A stretch of 64,000 bases of DNA from Spirochaetaceae bacterium (GTDB lineage Bacteria > Myxococcota_A > UBA9160 > UBA4427). Of the stretch, positions 27,112 through 36,058 are shown piece by piece. Made by a program: the position numbers and the translations under genes. The notes beneath the pieces were generated by a model. That model was given only the letters and a program-made list of their open reading frames with translations. It was not told the origin of the DNA and did no database searches. Numbering within the stretch: the first letter of the stretch is position 1; every line of letters begins with the position of its first letter. The stretch covers positions 111,148 through 175,147 of the forward strand of contig JACKFD010000010.1 of the NCBI GenBank assembly GCA_020632655.1, given 5' to 3'.

Positions 27112-28236
27112 GTGAAGTTTTCCCTGATCTACGAGGCGCAGACCGCGGACACGTCGCGCGCCGGTGATGCCCGCGTCCTGAACGAGATCGTCGAGCAGGC
27201 GATCCTCGCCGAAGAGGTCGGCTTCGACGTGATCTGGGCCGTCGAGCACACGGCCCTCGAGCAGTACGCGCACATGAGCGTGCCCGAGACCGTGCTCGCG
27301 TTCATCGCGGGTCGCACGTCGCGCATCCACGTCGGCCACGGCGTGATCTGCCTGCCGCCCAACATGAACCATCCCGTCAAGGTCGCCGAGCGCTGCGCCG
27401 CACTCGACATCCTCTCGAACGGACGATTGCAGGTCGGCTTCGGCAAGGGCGGCACGCAGCAGGAGTCGGGCACCTTCGGCTACGACCTCGAGAAGCTGCC
27501 ACCGATGATCGACGAGGCGATGCGGCTCGTGCCGCGCATCTGGATGGAGGACCTCGTCGAGCACCACGGCGAGTTCATCGACATCCCCCCGCGCCCGATC
27601 CATCCGAAGCCGCTGCAGGATCCGCACCCTCCCCTCTACATGGCGTGCACGCGCGACTCGACGCTCAACGACGCCGGCGCCCGGGGCATCGGCGCCCTCG
27701 TGCTCGGCTTCGGCGGCCCCGAGCAGGTCGCGAAGAAGAACGCGATCTACCGCGAGGCGTACAAGAAGCGCAATCCCGCCGAGCAGGTCGGCTACCGACC
27801 GACCGAGCATCTCGCGGCGCTCTGCCCCGCGATCGTCCTCGAGGACGGCCAGGAGGCCCGGCGCATCGGCCTGCGCGGCCAGCGCTTCTTCATGGAGTCG
27901 ATCGCCTACTGGAACACGAACGGCGAGACGCCCATGCCCGAGCCCGACACCTGGCCCGACGACCTCACGGTCGACGCCGGCGACGGCACCTCGGTCATCA
28001 AGTCGGCGATCGGCGCCGAGCGCATCTCCGTCGACTTCTCCGACCCGAGCATGGCGCTCCTCAACCCGAACCACGCCTACGGCACGGTCGACGACTGCAT
28101 CGGCTACGTGAACCGGCTGATCGAGGCGGGTGCGGACGAGATCCTCTTCCTGAACCAGATGGGGACCGTCCCGCAGTGGGCGATGATGGAGACCATCCGG
28201 AACATCGGGAAGCACGTGATCCCGAAGTTCCGTTAG
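27112..28236 (+). CDS. LLM-class flavin-dependent oxidoreductase (luciferase-like)
   Basis: This 374-residue protein has the bacterial-luciferase-like TIM-barrel pattern. It begins MKFSLIYEAQ, then shows a VEHTALEQY segment and the RLQVGFGKGGTQQESGTFG flavin/substrate region. The likely cofactor is FMN or F420, and the likely reaction is monooxygenation or redox of a carbon substrate. GTG 27112 has GGAGGA about 7 bases before it. It heads a gene run with a reductase and two SDRs and lies behind the TetR operators, so it is probably induced by the TetR ligand. Cofactor choice cannot be settled by reading. Confidence 0.88.
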   Translation: MKFSLIYEAQTADTSRAGDARVLNEIVEQAILAEEVGFDVIWAVEHTALEQYAHMSVPETVLAFIAGRTSRIHVGHGVICLPPNMNHPVKVAERCAALDILSNGRLQVGFGKGGTQQESGTFGYDLEKLPPMIDEAMRLVPRIWMEDLVEHHGEFIDIPPRPIHPKPLQDPHPPLYMACTRDSTLNDAGARGIGALVLGFGGPEQVAKKNAIYREAYKKRNPAEQVGYRPTEHLAALCPAIVLEDGQEARRIGLRGQRFFMESIAYWNTNGETPMPEPDTWPDDLTVDAGDGTSVIKSAIGAERISVDFSDPSMALLNPNHAYGTVDDCIGYVNRLIEAGADEILFLNQMGTVPQWAMMETIRNIGKHVIPKFR

Positions 28237-28261
28237 TCGCGCGGAGACGCGGGAGCCCTCC

Positions 28262-29338
28262 GTGAAGACCATGATCTACGGCGTGACCGGGTACACCGGC
28301 CGCCTCGCCCTGCGCACGGCCCTCGCGGCCGGCGAACGACCCGTCGTCGCCGGCCGCAACGCCGCGAGCGTCGGCCGGATCGCGACCGAGCACGGCCTCG
28401 AGGCGCGCGCCTTCGCCCTCGAGGATCGCCGGAGCGCCGTCGAGTCCCTGCGCGACGTCGACGCCGTCTTCAGCGCCGCGGGGCCCTACTCCGCGACGGC
28501 CGAGCCGATGGTCGCGGCCTGCCTCGAGGCGGGGACGCATTACGTCGACGTGACGGCGGAGAACGCGGTCTTCGAACGGCTCCAGTCGATGGACGCGGCG
28601 GCGCGGGCGGCGAACGTGATGCTGCTGCCGGGGCTCGGCGCGGGCGGCGCGCCGACGGATTGCCTCGCGGCGCATCTCAAGCTCCGGATGCCCGATGCAT
28701 CGGAGCTCGAATTCTACGGTGGCAGCCTCGAGGTCGTGTCGCGGGGGACGGCGAAGTCGGCGATGGAAGCGGTCCACCTGCCGACTCAGGTGCGGCGCGA
28801 CGGGCGGCTCGTCCCGCTGGCGGCGCCGATCCGCGTCTCGACGACGATCGACGGCGAGCCGCTCGACTGCGTGACCGTGCCCCTCTGCGACGTGCTCGTC
28901 GCGGGCTGGTCGTCGGGCATCCCGAACATCACGACCTGGGTCGAGGAGACCGGCGCCGTCAAGCAGATGAGCTCGGTGCCGGATTGGTTGAAGCGCGTGC
29001 TCGCCACGCGTCTGGGACAGAAGCTCGTGAAGTGGCAGCTCGACCGCGGTGTCGAGGGGCCGACGGACGCCGAGCGCGCGGCCGGCTCGTACCGCAACTT
29101 CGCGATCGCGCGGAACGCGGCGGGCGACGCGGTCGCCTCCGTGGCGCGAGGGCCGGAGGGCTATACGCTCACGGCGCTCTCGGCCTTCGATGCGACGCGA
29201 CGTGCCGCACGGGGCGAGGGCAAGGCCGGCTACCAGACGGCCTCGTCGGCCTTCGGGTCCGCCTTCTTCACGTCGCTCGAAGGCTGCCGGATCGAGGACA
29301 TCGACGTGCCCGAGGTCCGGCCGCAAAAGGACGGATGA
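28262..29338 (+). CDS. Saccharopine dehydrogenase-like NAD(P)-binding protein
   Basis: This 358-residue protein has an N-terminal Rossmann domain with YGVTGYTGRLA, and VVAGRN at the second strand. The SAAGPYSA motif is also present. This matches the saccharopine-dehydrogenase-like/trans-acting enoyl reductase family. The likely role is NADPH-dependent reduction of a polyketide-like or lipid intermediate; lysine metabolism is unlikely in this setting. GTG 28262 follows GGGAG. The gene sits 25 bp after the LLM gene and 1 base before the next SDR (TGA-G-ATG), so it is inside a tight operon. Confidence 0.82.
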   Translation: MKTMIYGVTGYTGRLALRTALAAGERPVVAGRNAASVGRIATEHGLEARAFALEDRRSAVESLRDVDAVFSAAGPYSATAEPMVAACLEAGTHYVDVTAENAVFERLQSMDAAARAANVMLLPGLGAGGAPTDCLAAHLKLRMPDASELEFYGGSLEVVSRGTAKSAMEAVHLPTQVRRDGRLVPLAAPIRVSTTIDGEPLDCVTVPLCDVLVAGWSSGIPNITTWVEETGAVKQMSSVPDWLKRVLATRLGQKLVKWQLDRGVEGPTDAERAAGSYRNFAIARNAAGDAVASVARGPEGYTLTALSAFDATRRAARGEGKAGYQTASSAFGSAFFTSLEGCRIEDIDVPEVRPQKDG

Positions 29339-29339
29339 G

Positions 29340-30122
29340 ATGACCGAACGAGCACGCTTCGTCGCCGTGACCGGCGCCGCGTCGGGCCTCGGCGCGGCCC
29401 TCCTCGCGCAGCTCCGCGCCGCGGGCCAGGACGCGATCGGCATCGACCTCCGCGGCAGCGACGTCGACGCCGACCTCGGCGATGCAGCCGGCCGCAAGCG
29501 CGCGATCGAGGCCGTGCTCGACCGCGGCCGCGGCCATCTCGACGGCCTCGTCGTCGCCGCCGGCGTGGGCCCCTACGCCGCACCCGAGACCGTCGTCGCG
29601 GTCAACTACTTCGGCTCGATGCGCCTCGTCGACGCGCTGCGGCCTGCCCTCGCCCGCGGTCACGCGCCCGCCGCGCTCACGATCGCCTCGATCGGCGGCT
29701 ACTTCGACGGGAGCATCGTCCCGCCGATGCTCGACGCCTGTCTCGCCGACCACGAGCCCGAAGCACTCGCGATCGCGAAGTCCGGCACCGGCACCCAGGC
29801 CTACTCGACCGTCAAGCGCGCGATCGTCGTCGCCACGCGAAGCCGTGCCGCCGAGTGGGGCGCCGCGGGCGTGCGGCTGAACGTCGTCGTGCCGGGGAAC
29901 ATGTCGACGCCGATGCTCGAGGGCGTCTACGCGACGCCGGGCATGGGCGACCAGACGCGCGAGATGCCCGTGCCGCTCGGACGCGACGGCGACGCAGCCG
30001 AGGTGGCGGCAGTCGCCGCGTTCCTGCTCGGCGAAGGCGCGTCCTACGTGCATGGCGCCGCCGTGCCGGTCGACGGCGGCGTACTCGCCGGGCTGCAGCC
30101 CGACCCCTTCGGCAAGGCGTGA
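29340..30122 (+). CDS. Short-chain dehydrogenase/reductase (SDR)
   Basis: This 260-residue classical SDR has the cofactor loop TGAASGLGAALL and the active-site YSTVK (Tyr-x-x-x-Lys). The C-terminal PVDGG-type ending is also present. The gap from the previous stop codon is a single base, which makes translational coupling likely. It probably oxidises or reduces an alcohol/ketone in the same pathway as the LLM enzyme. Two SDRs in the operon suggest successive hydroxyl or ketone steps. Confidence 0.9.
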   Translation: MTERARFVAVTGAASGLGAALLAQLRAAGQDAIGIDLRGSDVDADLGDAAGRKRAIEAVLDRGRGHLDGLVVAAGVGPYAAPETVVAVNYFGSMRLVDALRPALARGHAPAALTIASIGGYFDGSIVPPMLDACLADHEPEALAIAKSGTGTQAYSTVKRAIVVATRSRAAEWGAAGVRLNVVVPGNMSTPMLEGVYATPGMGDQTREMPVPLGRDGDAAEVAAVAAFLLGEGASYVHGAAVPVDGGVLAGLQPDPFGKA

Positions 30123-30199
30123 AGCGACACGGTTCGTCTGCCCGACCGCGCACCTCATTCCGCTCCCGCGAGCCCAGGTAATAGAAGAAGGAGACCGAC

Positions 30200-31066
30200 A
30201 TGAGCGATTCGAGCTTGCAGGGCAGGGTCGCCCTCGTGACCGGCGCCAGCCGCGGCATCGGACGCGGCATCGCCCGCCGCCTCGCGCTCTCCGGCGCGCA
30301 GGTCTTCCTGACCGCGCGCAGCCTGAAGAAGTCGATCGCCTTCGAAGGCACCCTCGAAGAGACCGTCTCGCTCGTCGAGCAGGCCGGCGGTCGCGCCGTC
30401 CCCCTCGCCGCCGACCTCGAGAAGCCCGCCGAGCGCGACGCCCTCGTCGGCCACGTCCTCGACCAGGCCGGCCGCCTCGACATCCTCGTCAACAACGCCG
30501 GCCTCGCCCAGTACGCGCCGATCGCCGAGATGCCCGACGCCTACTTCGAGCAGACGATCGACCACTACCTGCGCGTCCCCTTCAAGCTCGCCCAGGCCGC
30601 GATCCCCGCCATGCGCGAGCAGGGCAGGGGCTGGATCGTCAACATCGGCTCCGTCACGGCCCAGCGCCCCTTCAAGCCCTACGACGACTTCGCGCGCTTC
30701 GGCGGCGCGACCGTCTACGCCGCCATCAAGGCCGCCCTCAACCGCTTCACCCAGGGCCTCGCCGCCGAGCTCGAGAACGACGATATCGCCGTCAACCTCG
30801 TCGCCCCGAGCACCGCGATCAGCACCCCCGGCGCCGACCGCTACGTGCCCGCCGACTACCCGACCGAGCCCGTCGAGTACCTCGCCGAGTGCGTGTACGA
30901 GATGTCTCGACTACCGGCGCGCGAGCGCACGGGGCTGCTCGCGCACAGCCTGCACTACGCGCGGCATGCGAAGCTCGCGTGCAAGGGGCTCGACGACGGG
31001 AAGGCGCTCCCGCTCGCGGAGATTCCGGACTACGCGCATCCCGAGGTGATGGCGGCGGGGGAGTAG
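30200..31066 (+). CDS. Short-chain dehydrogenase/reductase (SDR)
   Basis: This 288-residue SDR shows TGASRGIGRGIARRL, NNAGLAQYAP and the catalytic YAAIK. The carboxyl region is longer than the first SDR. AAGGAG lies about 7 bases before ATG 30200. It is on the same strand as the preceding SDR after a 77-bp gap, so it may end the same operon. Its last 37 bases overlap the end of the convergent NUDIX-DUF429 gene. The substrate is unknown. Confidence 0.9.
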   Translation: MSDSSLQGRVALVTGASRGIGRGIARRLALSGAQVFLTARSLKKSIAFEGTLEETVSLVEQAGGRAVPLAADLEKPAERDALVGHVLDQAGRLDILVNNAGLAQYAPIAEMPDAYFEQTIDHYLRVPFKLAQAAIPAMREQGRGWIVNIGSVTAQRPFKPYDDFARFGGATVYAAIKAALNRFTQGLAAELENDDIAVNLVAPSTAISTPGADRYVPADYPTEPVEYLAECVYEMSRLPARERTGLLAHSLHYARHAKLACKGLDDGKALPLAEIPDYAHPEVMAAGE

Positions 31067-32457
31067 CGCGGGGCGGGCGGGGCATCGAGTACCAGTCCGC
31101 CCGTGCCGACGAGGCCTCCCTCCCAGATCGGGTCGACGAGATCGGTCGAGAGTGGTCGCTTCGAAGCGACGAGCCGGACGAGCGCCGCCGCCGGCATCAA
31201 GGCGTCGAAGTCGTCTTCGCTCCGCTCGGCTGCGTCGACGTCTGCGAGGACGACCTCCGTTTCCTTCAGCCAGTGCGCTTCGCGCAGCTCACGCAGTCGC
31301 TTCGCCCGCTCGGCGACGACCGTCTTCGCGACTGCACGCGGTCCCGTCGGCAGGCTCTCCGCGAGGGCGATCGCATAGCAGGCACGCGGGTACGACTCGG
31401 CGATCATGACCCGTCCGGCTGATCCGATCTCGTCCAGCTCGGCCTCGAAGGGCCAGAGGGCGAAATGCGGCCCTCCGGACCGCCGCAGCTCGAGCAGCTC
31501 CTGCCACAAGGCGACCGATCCGCTCCCGACCGTGCCCGGGATGCCACTCAGCGCAAACACGGGCTTCGCCCCCGTCGCGCGCTCGATCTGTCGCAGCACG
31601 CCGGATCGGCCGCCGGCGCGCTCGATGAATCGGGTCAGTCCGCCGTCGCCCTTCGCGACCGCGAAGAAGGGCGTCTCCGGACGCCAATCGGCGGGTGCAC
31701 GAATCGGTCCATCGAGCCCACCGACGCTTTGGAGCCAGGCCACGGCCGCCGGGAAGTCCCGCGCCTCCGTGCGCGCGCCGAATCGAGCCGGCAACCCGAG
31801 CACGGCATCGACCGCGACGAGACACCCGGTCCCCGCTCGATCGGCGAGTGCCTCTGCACGAACCAACACCTCTCGAAACGACCAGCCGCCCGCCGGCGGC
31901 TCGGCACGGTCGATGATCCAGCCCCCCGCGTCGGGCGTGGCCACGCAGACCGCCCTGCCCTTCTTCTGCTTCGCCCAATCGACGCTGACGATCGGGACCG
32001 GCCGCTCGAGCGTCGAGTCGCTTCCCGCCCGCACCAGCACGCGCCGTAGGAAGGGGAGCATCGGCCGATCCGCCTCCGCCCAGTCGAGGCCATCGATTTC
32101 GCCCGCCGTGATCCAACGCGTCTGCGCGTGCTCGGTCGACCGAAGCTCGCCCCCCGTGACCGCCGCGCGATACACGTCGAGCACGATCTCGCGACCGTCG
32201 ACGATCGACTCCCCGCGCCCGATCCAGTTCCCGACCTCAACCGCGAGACCGAGCTCCTCCTCGATCTCGCGCGCGAGGGCGGCCCGCGGCGACTCGCGCC
32301 GCTCGACCTTACCGCCCGGGAACTCCCAGCAGCCCGCGAGCGCCATGCCGGGCCCCCGCTGTGCGACGAGACAACGGCCGTCGCGGACGATTGCGGCGCC
32401 GACGACGTGAAGCGGGGAGGAGGTGGACGCGCGACGGGGCGATCGCGGCCGGCTCAT
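31030..32457 (-). CDS. NUDIX hydrolase fused to DUF429 (RNase H-like) domain
   Basis: This 475-residue two-domain protein has an N-terminal MutT-type NUDIX domain (about residues 10-140) with a perfect box: GGKVERRE, then seven residues, then REIEEELGL. The remaining about 320 residues begin IVSVDWAKQKKGRAVC, the opening strand of the DUF429 predicted RNase H-fold nuclease family, and keep acidic residues along the chain. NUDIX cleaves nucleoside diphosphate-linked compounds, often damaged dNTPs. The start ATG overlaps the SprT stop by ATGA, so the two genes are translationally coupled. The 3' end overlaps the SDR by 37 bp. A nucleic-acid repair or sanitation role is inferred. Confidence 0.78.
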   Translation of the reverse strand: MSRPRSPRRASTSSPLHVVGAAIVRDGRCLVAQRGPGMALAGCWEFPGGKVERRESPRAALAREIEEELGLAVEVGNWIGRGESIVDGREIVLDVYRAAVTGGELRSTEHAQTRWITAGEIDGLDWAEADRPMLPFLRRVLVRAGSDSTLERPVPIVSVDWAKQKKGRAVCVATPDAGGWIIDRAEPPAGGWSFREVLVRAEALADRAGTGCLVAVDAVLGLPARFGARTEARDFPAAVAWLQSVGGLDGPIRAPADWRPETPFFAVAKGDGGLTRFIERAGGRSGVLRQIERATGAKPVFALSGIPGTVGSGSVALWQELLELRRSGGPHFALWPFEAELDEIGSAGRVMIAESYPRACYAIALAESLPTGPRAVAKTVVAERAKRLRELREAHWLKETEVVLADVDAAERSEDDFDALMPAAALVRLVASKRPLSTDLVDPIWEGGLVGTGGLVLDAPPAPRYSPAAITSGCA

Positions 32458-32987
32458 CCGTCGACGGCGATCGGACTCGCCACGCGCTCGATCACGAGCT
32501 TGCCCGACCGCCCCCAACCCCGACAGCGGCCACATCGCCATCGCGTGACGCGCGTGCGCGCGAGGCGGGTCGCATGGCAGACGGGACAGCGATGTTCCCA
32601 GACGCGGGACGCCGTGATGGCGCGCTGGCGCGATTCCGGGAGCTCCGCGAACGGGATGCGAACGCGGGGCTTGAAGCCGGCCTTCGTCATCAGGTCCTTC
32701 CACTCGGCGCCGTGCGGTCGCACGGCCGGACCGTAGAGGAGATGGACCGCCGCATGGGCCGCCTCGTGACAGAGGACCTCTTCGCGCAGCTCGCTCGAGG
32801 CGTCGAGCAGCCAGGCCGCGAGCGTGATCTCGCCGCGGCGCGGGCGGAAGCTGCCGAGGGAGCTCCGGAGGCGGGTGCTCACGCGCAGGACGACGCGGTC
32901 GGGCAGCTCGGGGAGGGACCAGAGGGCGGCCCGATGCTCGAGGGAGCGACGGAGGGGCTCAAGCGGCGTCGGAGCGACGGTCGTCAC
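32454..32987 (-). CDS. SprT-like zinc metallopeptidase
   Basis: This 177-residue protein has the zinc-binding HExxH in CHEAAHAAVHLLYG and a C-terminal zinc ribbon (CPVC and CGRC pairs). This is the SprT/Spartan-like architecture associated with DNA-protein crosslink repair. The GTG at 32987 gives the natural domain length by comparison with its paralogue at 39640; the open frame continues to 33170 without an SD. There is no clear Shine-Dalgarno either way. The stop overlaps the NUDIX-DUF429 start by ATGA. Targets are unknown. Confidence 0.78.
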   Translation of the reverse strand: MTTVAPTPLEPLRRSLEHRAALWSLPELPDRVVLRVSTRLRSSLGSFRPRRGEITLAAWLLDASSELREEVLCHEAAHAAVHLLYGPAVRPHGAEWKDLMTKAGFKPRVRIPFAELPESRQRAITASRVWEHRCPVCHATRLARTRVTRWRCGRCRGWGRSGKLVIERVASPIAVDG

Positions 32988-33159
32988 GGGGCAAGGATTA
33001 GCAGGACCGCGACGATCGATCCCCGCCCCTACGGCGCCCCGCGCACGAGCCGCCCCCGCTTCTCGTTTCCTCACGGCACCCTCGCCGAGCGCGTCCCGAT
33101 CTGGCCCATGGGCCTCGGTGAACTGGACCTTTATTCCAGAACCCACGCCGACGATAAAC

Positions 33160-33178
33160 TGTACACTCATTTGTACAC
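33160..33178. promoter_or_regulatory. Paired TGTACA sites upstream of vapB-like gene
   Basis: The self-complementary hexamer TGTACA occurs at 33160-33165 and 33172-33177, 12 bases apart, in an unusually AT-rich stretch about 23-40 bases before the antitoxin start. Toxin-antitoxin operons of the Phd/VapB type are usually self-repressed through palindromes in this position. Operator function is inferred from position and symmetry. Confidence 0.5.
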
Positions 33179-33200
33179 CTGGTCAGCGGGGGCACCCACC

Positions 33201-33482
33201 ATGGCATCCAACAAGGTCTCCGTCGCCGAAGCGCGACAGCACTTCGCTCGCCTGATCGAACGCGCACGCAAGGGCAACCCGATCGAGATCACACGACGGG
33301 GCGAGCCTGTCGCCGTACTGCTCTCGGCCGCCGAGTACGCGGCCATGACCGGCGAGCGTCCCTCGTTCGTCGATGCCACGACCCGCGTACGCGAGCGCCT
33401 GGACGTCGAAGCGCTCGACATCGGCGAGGAGGACTTCGACGGACTGCGCGATCGATCCCCGGGACGCGAGATCGCGCTTTGA
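33201..33482 (+). CDS. Antitoxin, Phd/YefM type (VapB-like)
   Basis: This 93-residue protein begins with the Phd/YefM DNA-binding fold: VSVAEARQHFARLIERAR, then EITRRGEPVAVLLSAAEY. The rest is an acidic, probably disordered toxin-binding tail. It is followed by a PIN-domain toxin gene whose TTG start lies within the last four bases (TTGA) of this gene. The pair is a type II toxin-antitoxin module. The antitoxin likely neutralises the PIN nuclease and represses the operon through the TGTACA sites. Confidence 0.88.
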   Translation: MASNKVSVAEARQHFARLIERARKGNPIEITRRGEPVAVLLSAAEYAAMTGERPSFVDATTRVRERLDVEALDIGEEDFDGLRDRSPGREIAL

Positions 33483-33898
33483 CCCTTCGATACCTGCTGG
33501 ATGCGAACGTCCTCTCCGAGGCCATCAAGTCCCATCCGAACGAGCGAACGCTGGAACGGTTCGCCGAACACGACGGGGAGCTCGCGACGTGCGCGATCGT
33601 CTGGCACGAGCTCTCGTTCGGAGCCGCTCGACTGCCCGCCTCGAAGAAGCGCCGTGCGATCGAGGCCTACCTCGAGGAGGCCGTTCGAGGCACGCTGCCC
33701 ATCCTTCCCTTCGACCAGGAGGCGGCCACCTGGCATGCGCGGGAGCGCGCACGCCTCGCAAAGAGCGGACGCCTACCGTCCGCAGCGGATGGGCAGATCG
33801 CCGCGATCGCACACGTCCACGATCTCGTCGTCGTGACCGCGAAGGGGAAGGACTTCCGGCGATTCAAGGACCTGGTCGTCGAAGACTGGTCTCGCTGA
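33479..33898 (+). CDS. vapC: PIN-domain ribonuclease toxin (VapC family)
   Basis: This 139-residue PIN domain has the acidic catalytic set: Asp in YLLDANVLSE, Glu in WHELSFG, Asp in SAADGQIAAIA, and a final TAKGKDF. It is an Mg2+-dependent ribonuclease toxin that typically cleaves tRNA or rRNA, though the target cannot be read here. The start is TTG at 33479 overlapping the antitoxin stop, giving tight stoichiometric coupling. It is cytoplasmic, with no signal peptide. Confidence 0.9.
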   Translation: MTLRYLLDANVLSEAIKSHPNERTLERFAEHDGELATCAIVWHELSFGAARLPASKKRRAIEAYLEEAVRGTLPILPFDQEAATWHARERARLAKSGRLPSAADGQIAAIAHVHDLVVVTAKGKDFRRFKDLVVEDWSR

Positions 33899-33940
33899 AG
33901 CACTCGACCGAGCCGAATCGACGAGCGCTCGCGCGCCCCC

Positions 33941-35695
33941 CTACTGCGCCCCGCGAACGAGCCGCCCCGGCCGCGCCCCCGTATCGCGATCGTCCTTCCG
34001 AACGACGACCCCACCCACGATCGTCGCCGCATACCCCACGGCGCCTTGCAGCAGCCGCGAGCCCGAAGCCGGCAGGTCCTGCACCAGCCGCGGCGGCAGC
34101 AGCGAGAGCTTCTCCAGGTCGATCACGTTGACGTCACCGCGCTTGCCGACCTCGAGGGTGCCGCGATCCGTCAGGCCGTAGAGCGCCGCCGTATCGTGCG
34201 TCTGCATCTGCACGGCCCGCTCGAGGGAGAGCTTCGGGCCGCGCGCGCGCCCCTTCACCCAATGCGAGAGCTGATAGGTCGGCATGGACGCGTCGCAGAT
34301 CGTCGCGAGATGCGCCCCGCCGTCGCCGAGCCCGAGCACGGCCGCCGGATGGTTCAGCATCTCGAGGATCGCCTCGTGGTCGCCGCCCGCGTAGTTGAAG
34401 AAGGGCAGCAGGAACATCTGCCGACCCTCGTCCCCGGTCATCAGGTCGTAGACGATCTCGACCGGCGTCACGCCCTTCGCCTTCGCGAGGCCGTCGACCG
34501 AGCGATCCGCCGTCGGCTCGTAGTCGAGGTCGTCCATGAGCGGGAAGACCATCGCCGGCATCATGACGGCGAGCTGGCCGATGTCCTCGTACTTGTCGCC
34601 CGAGCCCTCTGCGTCGGCCTCTGACAGGATCGCCTCGCGCACCTCGGGTCGGCGCAGCTCGCGGGCGAGCTCTGCGACGGAGGCGCACTTGGCGGCGAGG
34701 CGCTTGTAGGTCGGCCGCTTCATGAAGGGATGGCGCGTCGTGAGGCCGAGCAGCATGCCGAAAGGCCGGTTCGCGATCTGGGCGCGCAGCTTCGCGCCGT
34801 CCTTCTCTGCGTCGAGTGCCAGGTCGAGCAGCTCCTTCCAGAGATCCGGCGCCGACAGCGACTGCAGCACGAGGAAGGAGACCGGGAGCCCCGTCTCCGC
34901 CGAGAGGCGCCGCATCCACGCCATCTCGGAGATCGCATCCTGCGGATCCTGCCCGTCCGTCCCGGCCTCCGCGACCTGGAACACGACCGGGCGCCCCGTT
35001 TTTGCGATCGCGCGACCGATCGCGAAGAGCTCGTCCTCGGCCGCCGTCGTTCCCGGAACCGGATCGCCTGCGAGCGTCACGTGCGCCTTGACGCGCGAGG
35101 TCGAGAATCCGAGCGCGCCTGCCTCGACCGCCTCGGCTGCGAGCGCCGCCATCTTCTCGACGTCCGCCGCCGTCGCCTTCTCGTTCGCGATCCCGCGCGC
35201 GCCCATCACGTAGGTCCGAATCGCCACGTGCCCGACCTGCGTCGCCACGTCCATCGCGAAGCCCCGCCGGTCGAGTGCGTCGAGATATTCCGGGAACGTC
35301 TCCCACTCCCACGGAAGCCCCGCACGCAGCACGTCGCCCGGGATGTCCTCGACCGACTCCATCGTCGTCACGAGCAGGTCGTGGTCCGCCTCGCGTGCGG
35401 GCGCGAAGCCGATTCCGCAGGAGCCGAGGACGACGGTCGTGATGCCATGGGCGTTGCTCGGCGCGAGGGTGTCGTCGAAGAACGCCTGGCCATCGTAGTG
35501 CGAGTGGATGTCGACGAAGCCGGGGGTCACGACGAGGCCGGTCGCGTCGAGGGTCTCGGTCGCGGTGCCGGGGAGGGAGGCGCCGATCGCGGCGATCTGG
35601 CCGTTCTGGATGGCGAGGTCGGCGGTAAAGGCGGCGCGGCCGGTGCCGTCGACGAGGGTTCCGCCGCGGATGAGGAGGTCGTAGTGGGTGGGCAT
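33941..35695 (-). CDS. D-aminoacylase / N-acyl-D-amino-acid deacylase-type amidohydrolase
   Basis: This 584-residue metal-dependent amidohydrolase opens with the HxH metal motif in TPGFVDIHSHYDGQAF. It has the D-aminoacylase-like central barrel and a late aspartate in LGLGDGGAHLAT. It is at the long end for D-aminoacylases. It likely hydrolyses an N-acyl or amide bond of a D-amino acid or a related xenobiotic. It is the last ordinary metabolic gene before the defence-rich region. It converges with the toxin gene, with 42 bp between. Confidence 0.83.
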   Translation of the reverse strand: MPTHYDLLIRGGTLVDGTGRAAFTADLAIQNGQIAAIGASLPGTATETLDATGLVVTPGFVDIHSHYDGQAFFDDTLAPSNAHGITTVVLGSCGIGFAPAREADHDLLVTTMESVEDIPGDVLRAGLPWEWETFPEYLDALDRRGFAMDVATQVGHVAIRTYVMGARGIANEKATAADVEKMAALAAEAVEAGALGFSTSRVKAHVTLAGDPVPGTTAAEDELFAIGRAIAKTGRPVVFQVAEAGTDGQDPQDAISEMAWMRRLSAETGLPVSFLVLQSLSAPDLWKELLDLALDAEKDGAKLRAQIANRPFGMLLGLTTRHPFMKRPTYKRLAAKCASVAELARELRRPEVREAILSEADAEGSGDKYEDIGQLAVMMPAMVFPLMDDLDYEPTADRSVDGLAKAKGVTPVEIVYDLMTGDEGRQMFLLPFFNYAGGDHEAILEMLNHPAAVLGLGDGGAHLATICDASMPTYQLSHWVKGRARGPKLSLERAVQMQTHDTAALYGLTDRGTLEVGKRGDVNVIDLEKLSLLPPRLVQDLPASGSRLLQGAVGYAATIVGGVVVRKDDRDTGARPGRLVRGAQ

Positions 35696-36058
35696 GGGGG
35701 GGCTCCTTGGGGTGGGTGCGTTCCGGTCGCGGGAAGGGCTGGAGAGTCGCGGCCGGAGGATTGGCGGGCGTGGGCACGAAGTCTACCGAGCCTCAATTCG
35801 GCTGGCCCCTCTCGGCGACGGGTGAGGCGGGCGGGGACGAGGCGGATTGCCGCAAAGTCGCGGGTGGGATGCGACTACTGGCTCCTCGATCCACTTCCTT
35901 CGAGGTCCGAGGAGCCTCCATTCGGACCGGATCGGCAGGATCACCTGCTGATGTCCGGGCGGACTCCACTCTGGCATCGATCGACGTAAGAAGAGCGACT
36001 TGTCGCCGTCACCCGACGTGTCGCGTTCTACGGATTCCGGCACATCCGTCGCTACCAG
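35696..36058. other. Gap between core amidohydrolase and helicase fusion
   Basis: No convincing gene or tRNA was found on either strand. The only clear structure is a 9-bp perfect inverted repeat, GGCTCCTCG and CGAGGAGCC, at 35880-35888 and 35908-35916 (listed separately). This interval also marks a change to the less uniform codon use of the island genes, so it is a plausible island boundary. No attachment-site pair was recognised. Confidence 0.55.
35880..35916. repeat. Inverted repeat, 9-bp arms
   Basis: GGCTCCTCG is followed after 19 bases by its exact reverse complement. The minus strand carries two genes transcribed toward and away from this point, so it could be a transcription stop or a remnant. 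No T-tract follows, so an intrinsic terminator is not proven. Confidence 0.5.

Noticed and set aside
28262..29338. Lysine biosynthesis enzyme (saccharopine dehydrogenase)
   Set aside because: The operon context of LLM and SDR enzymes, and the enoyl-reductase-like features, argue for a lipid or polyketide-like substrate.
35696..36058. tRNA gene as an integration site at the island boundary
   Set aside because: The 9-bp stem lacks the anticodon and T-loop pattern. No tRNA could be folded here by eye.
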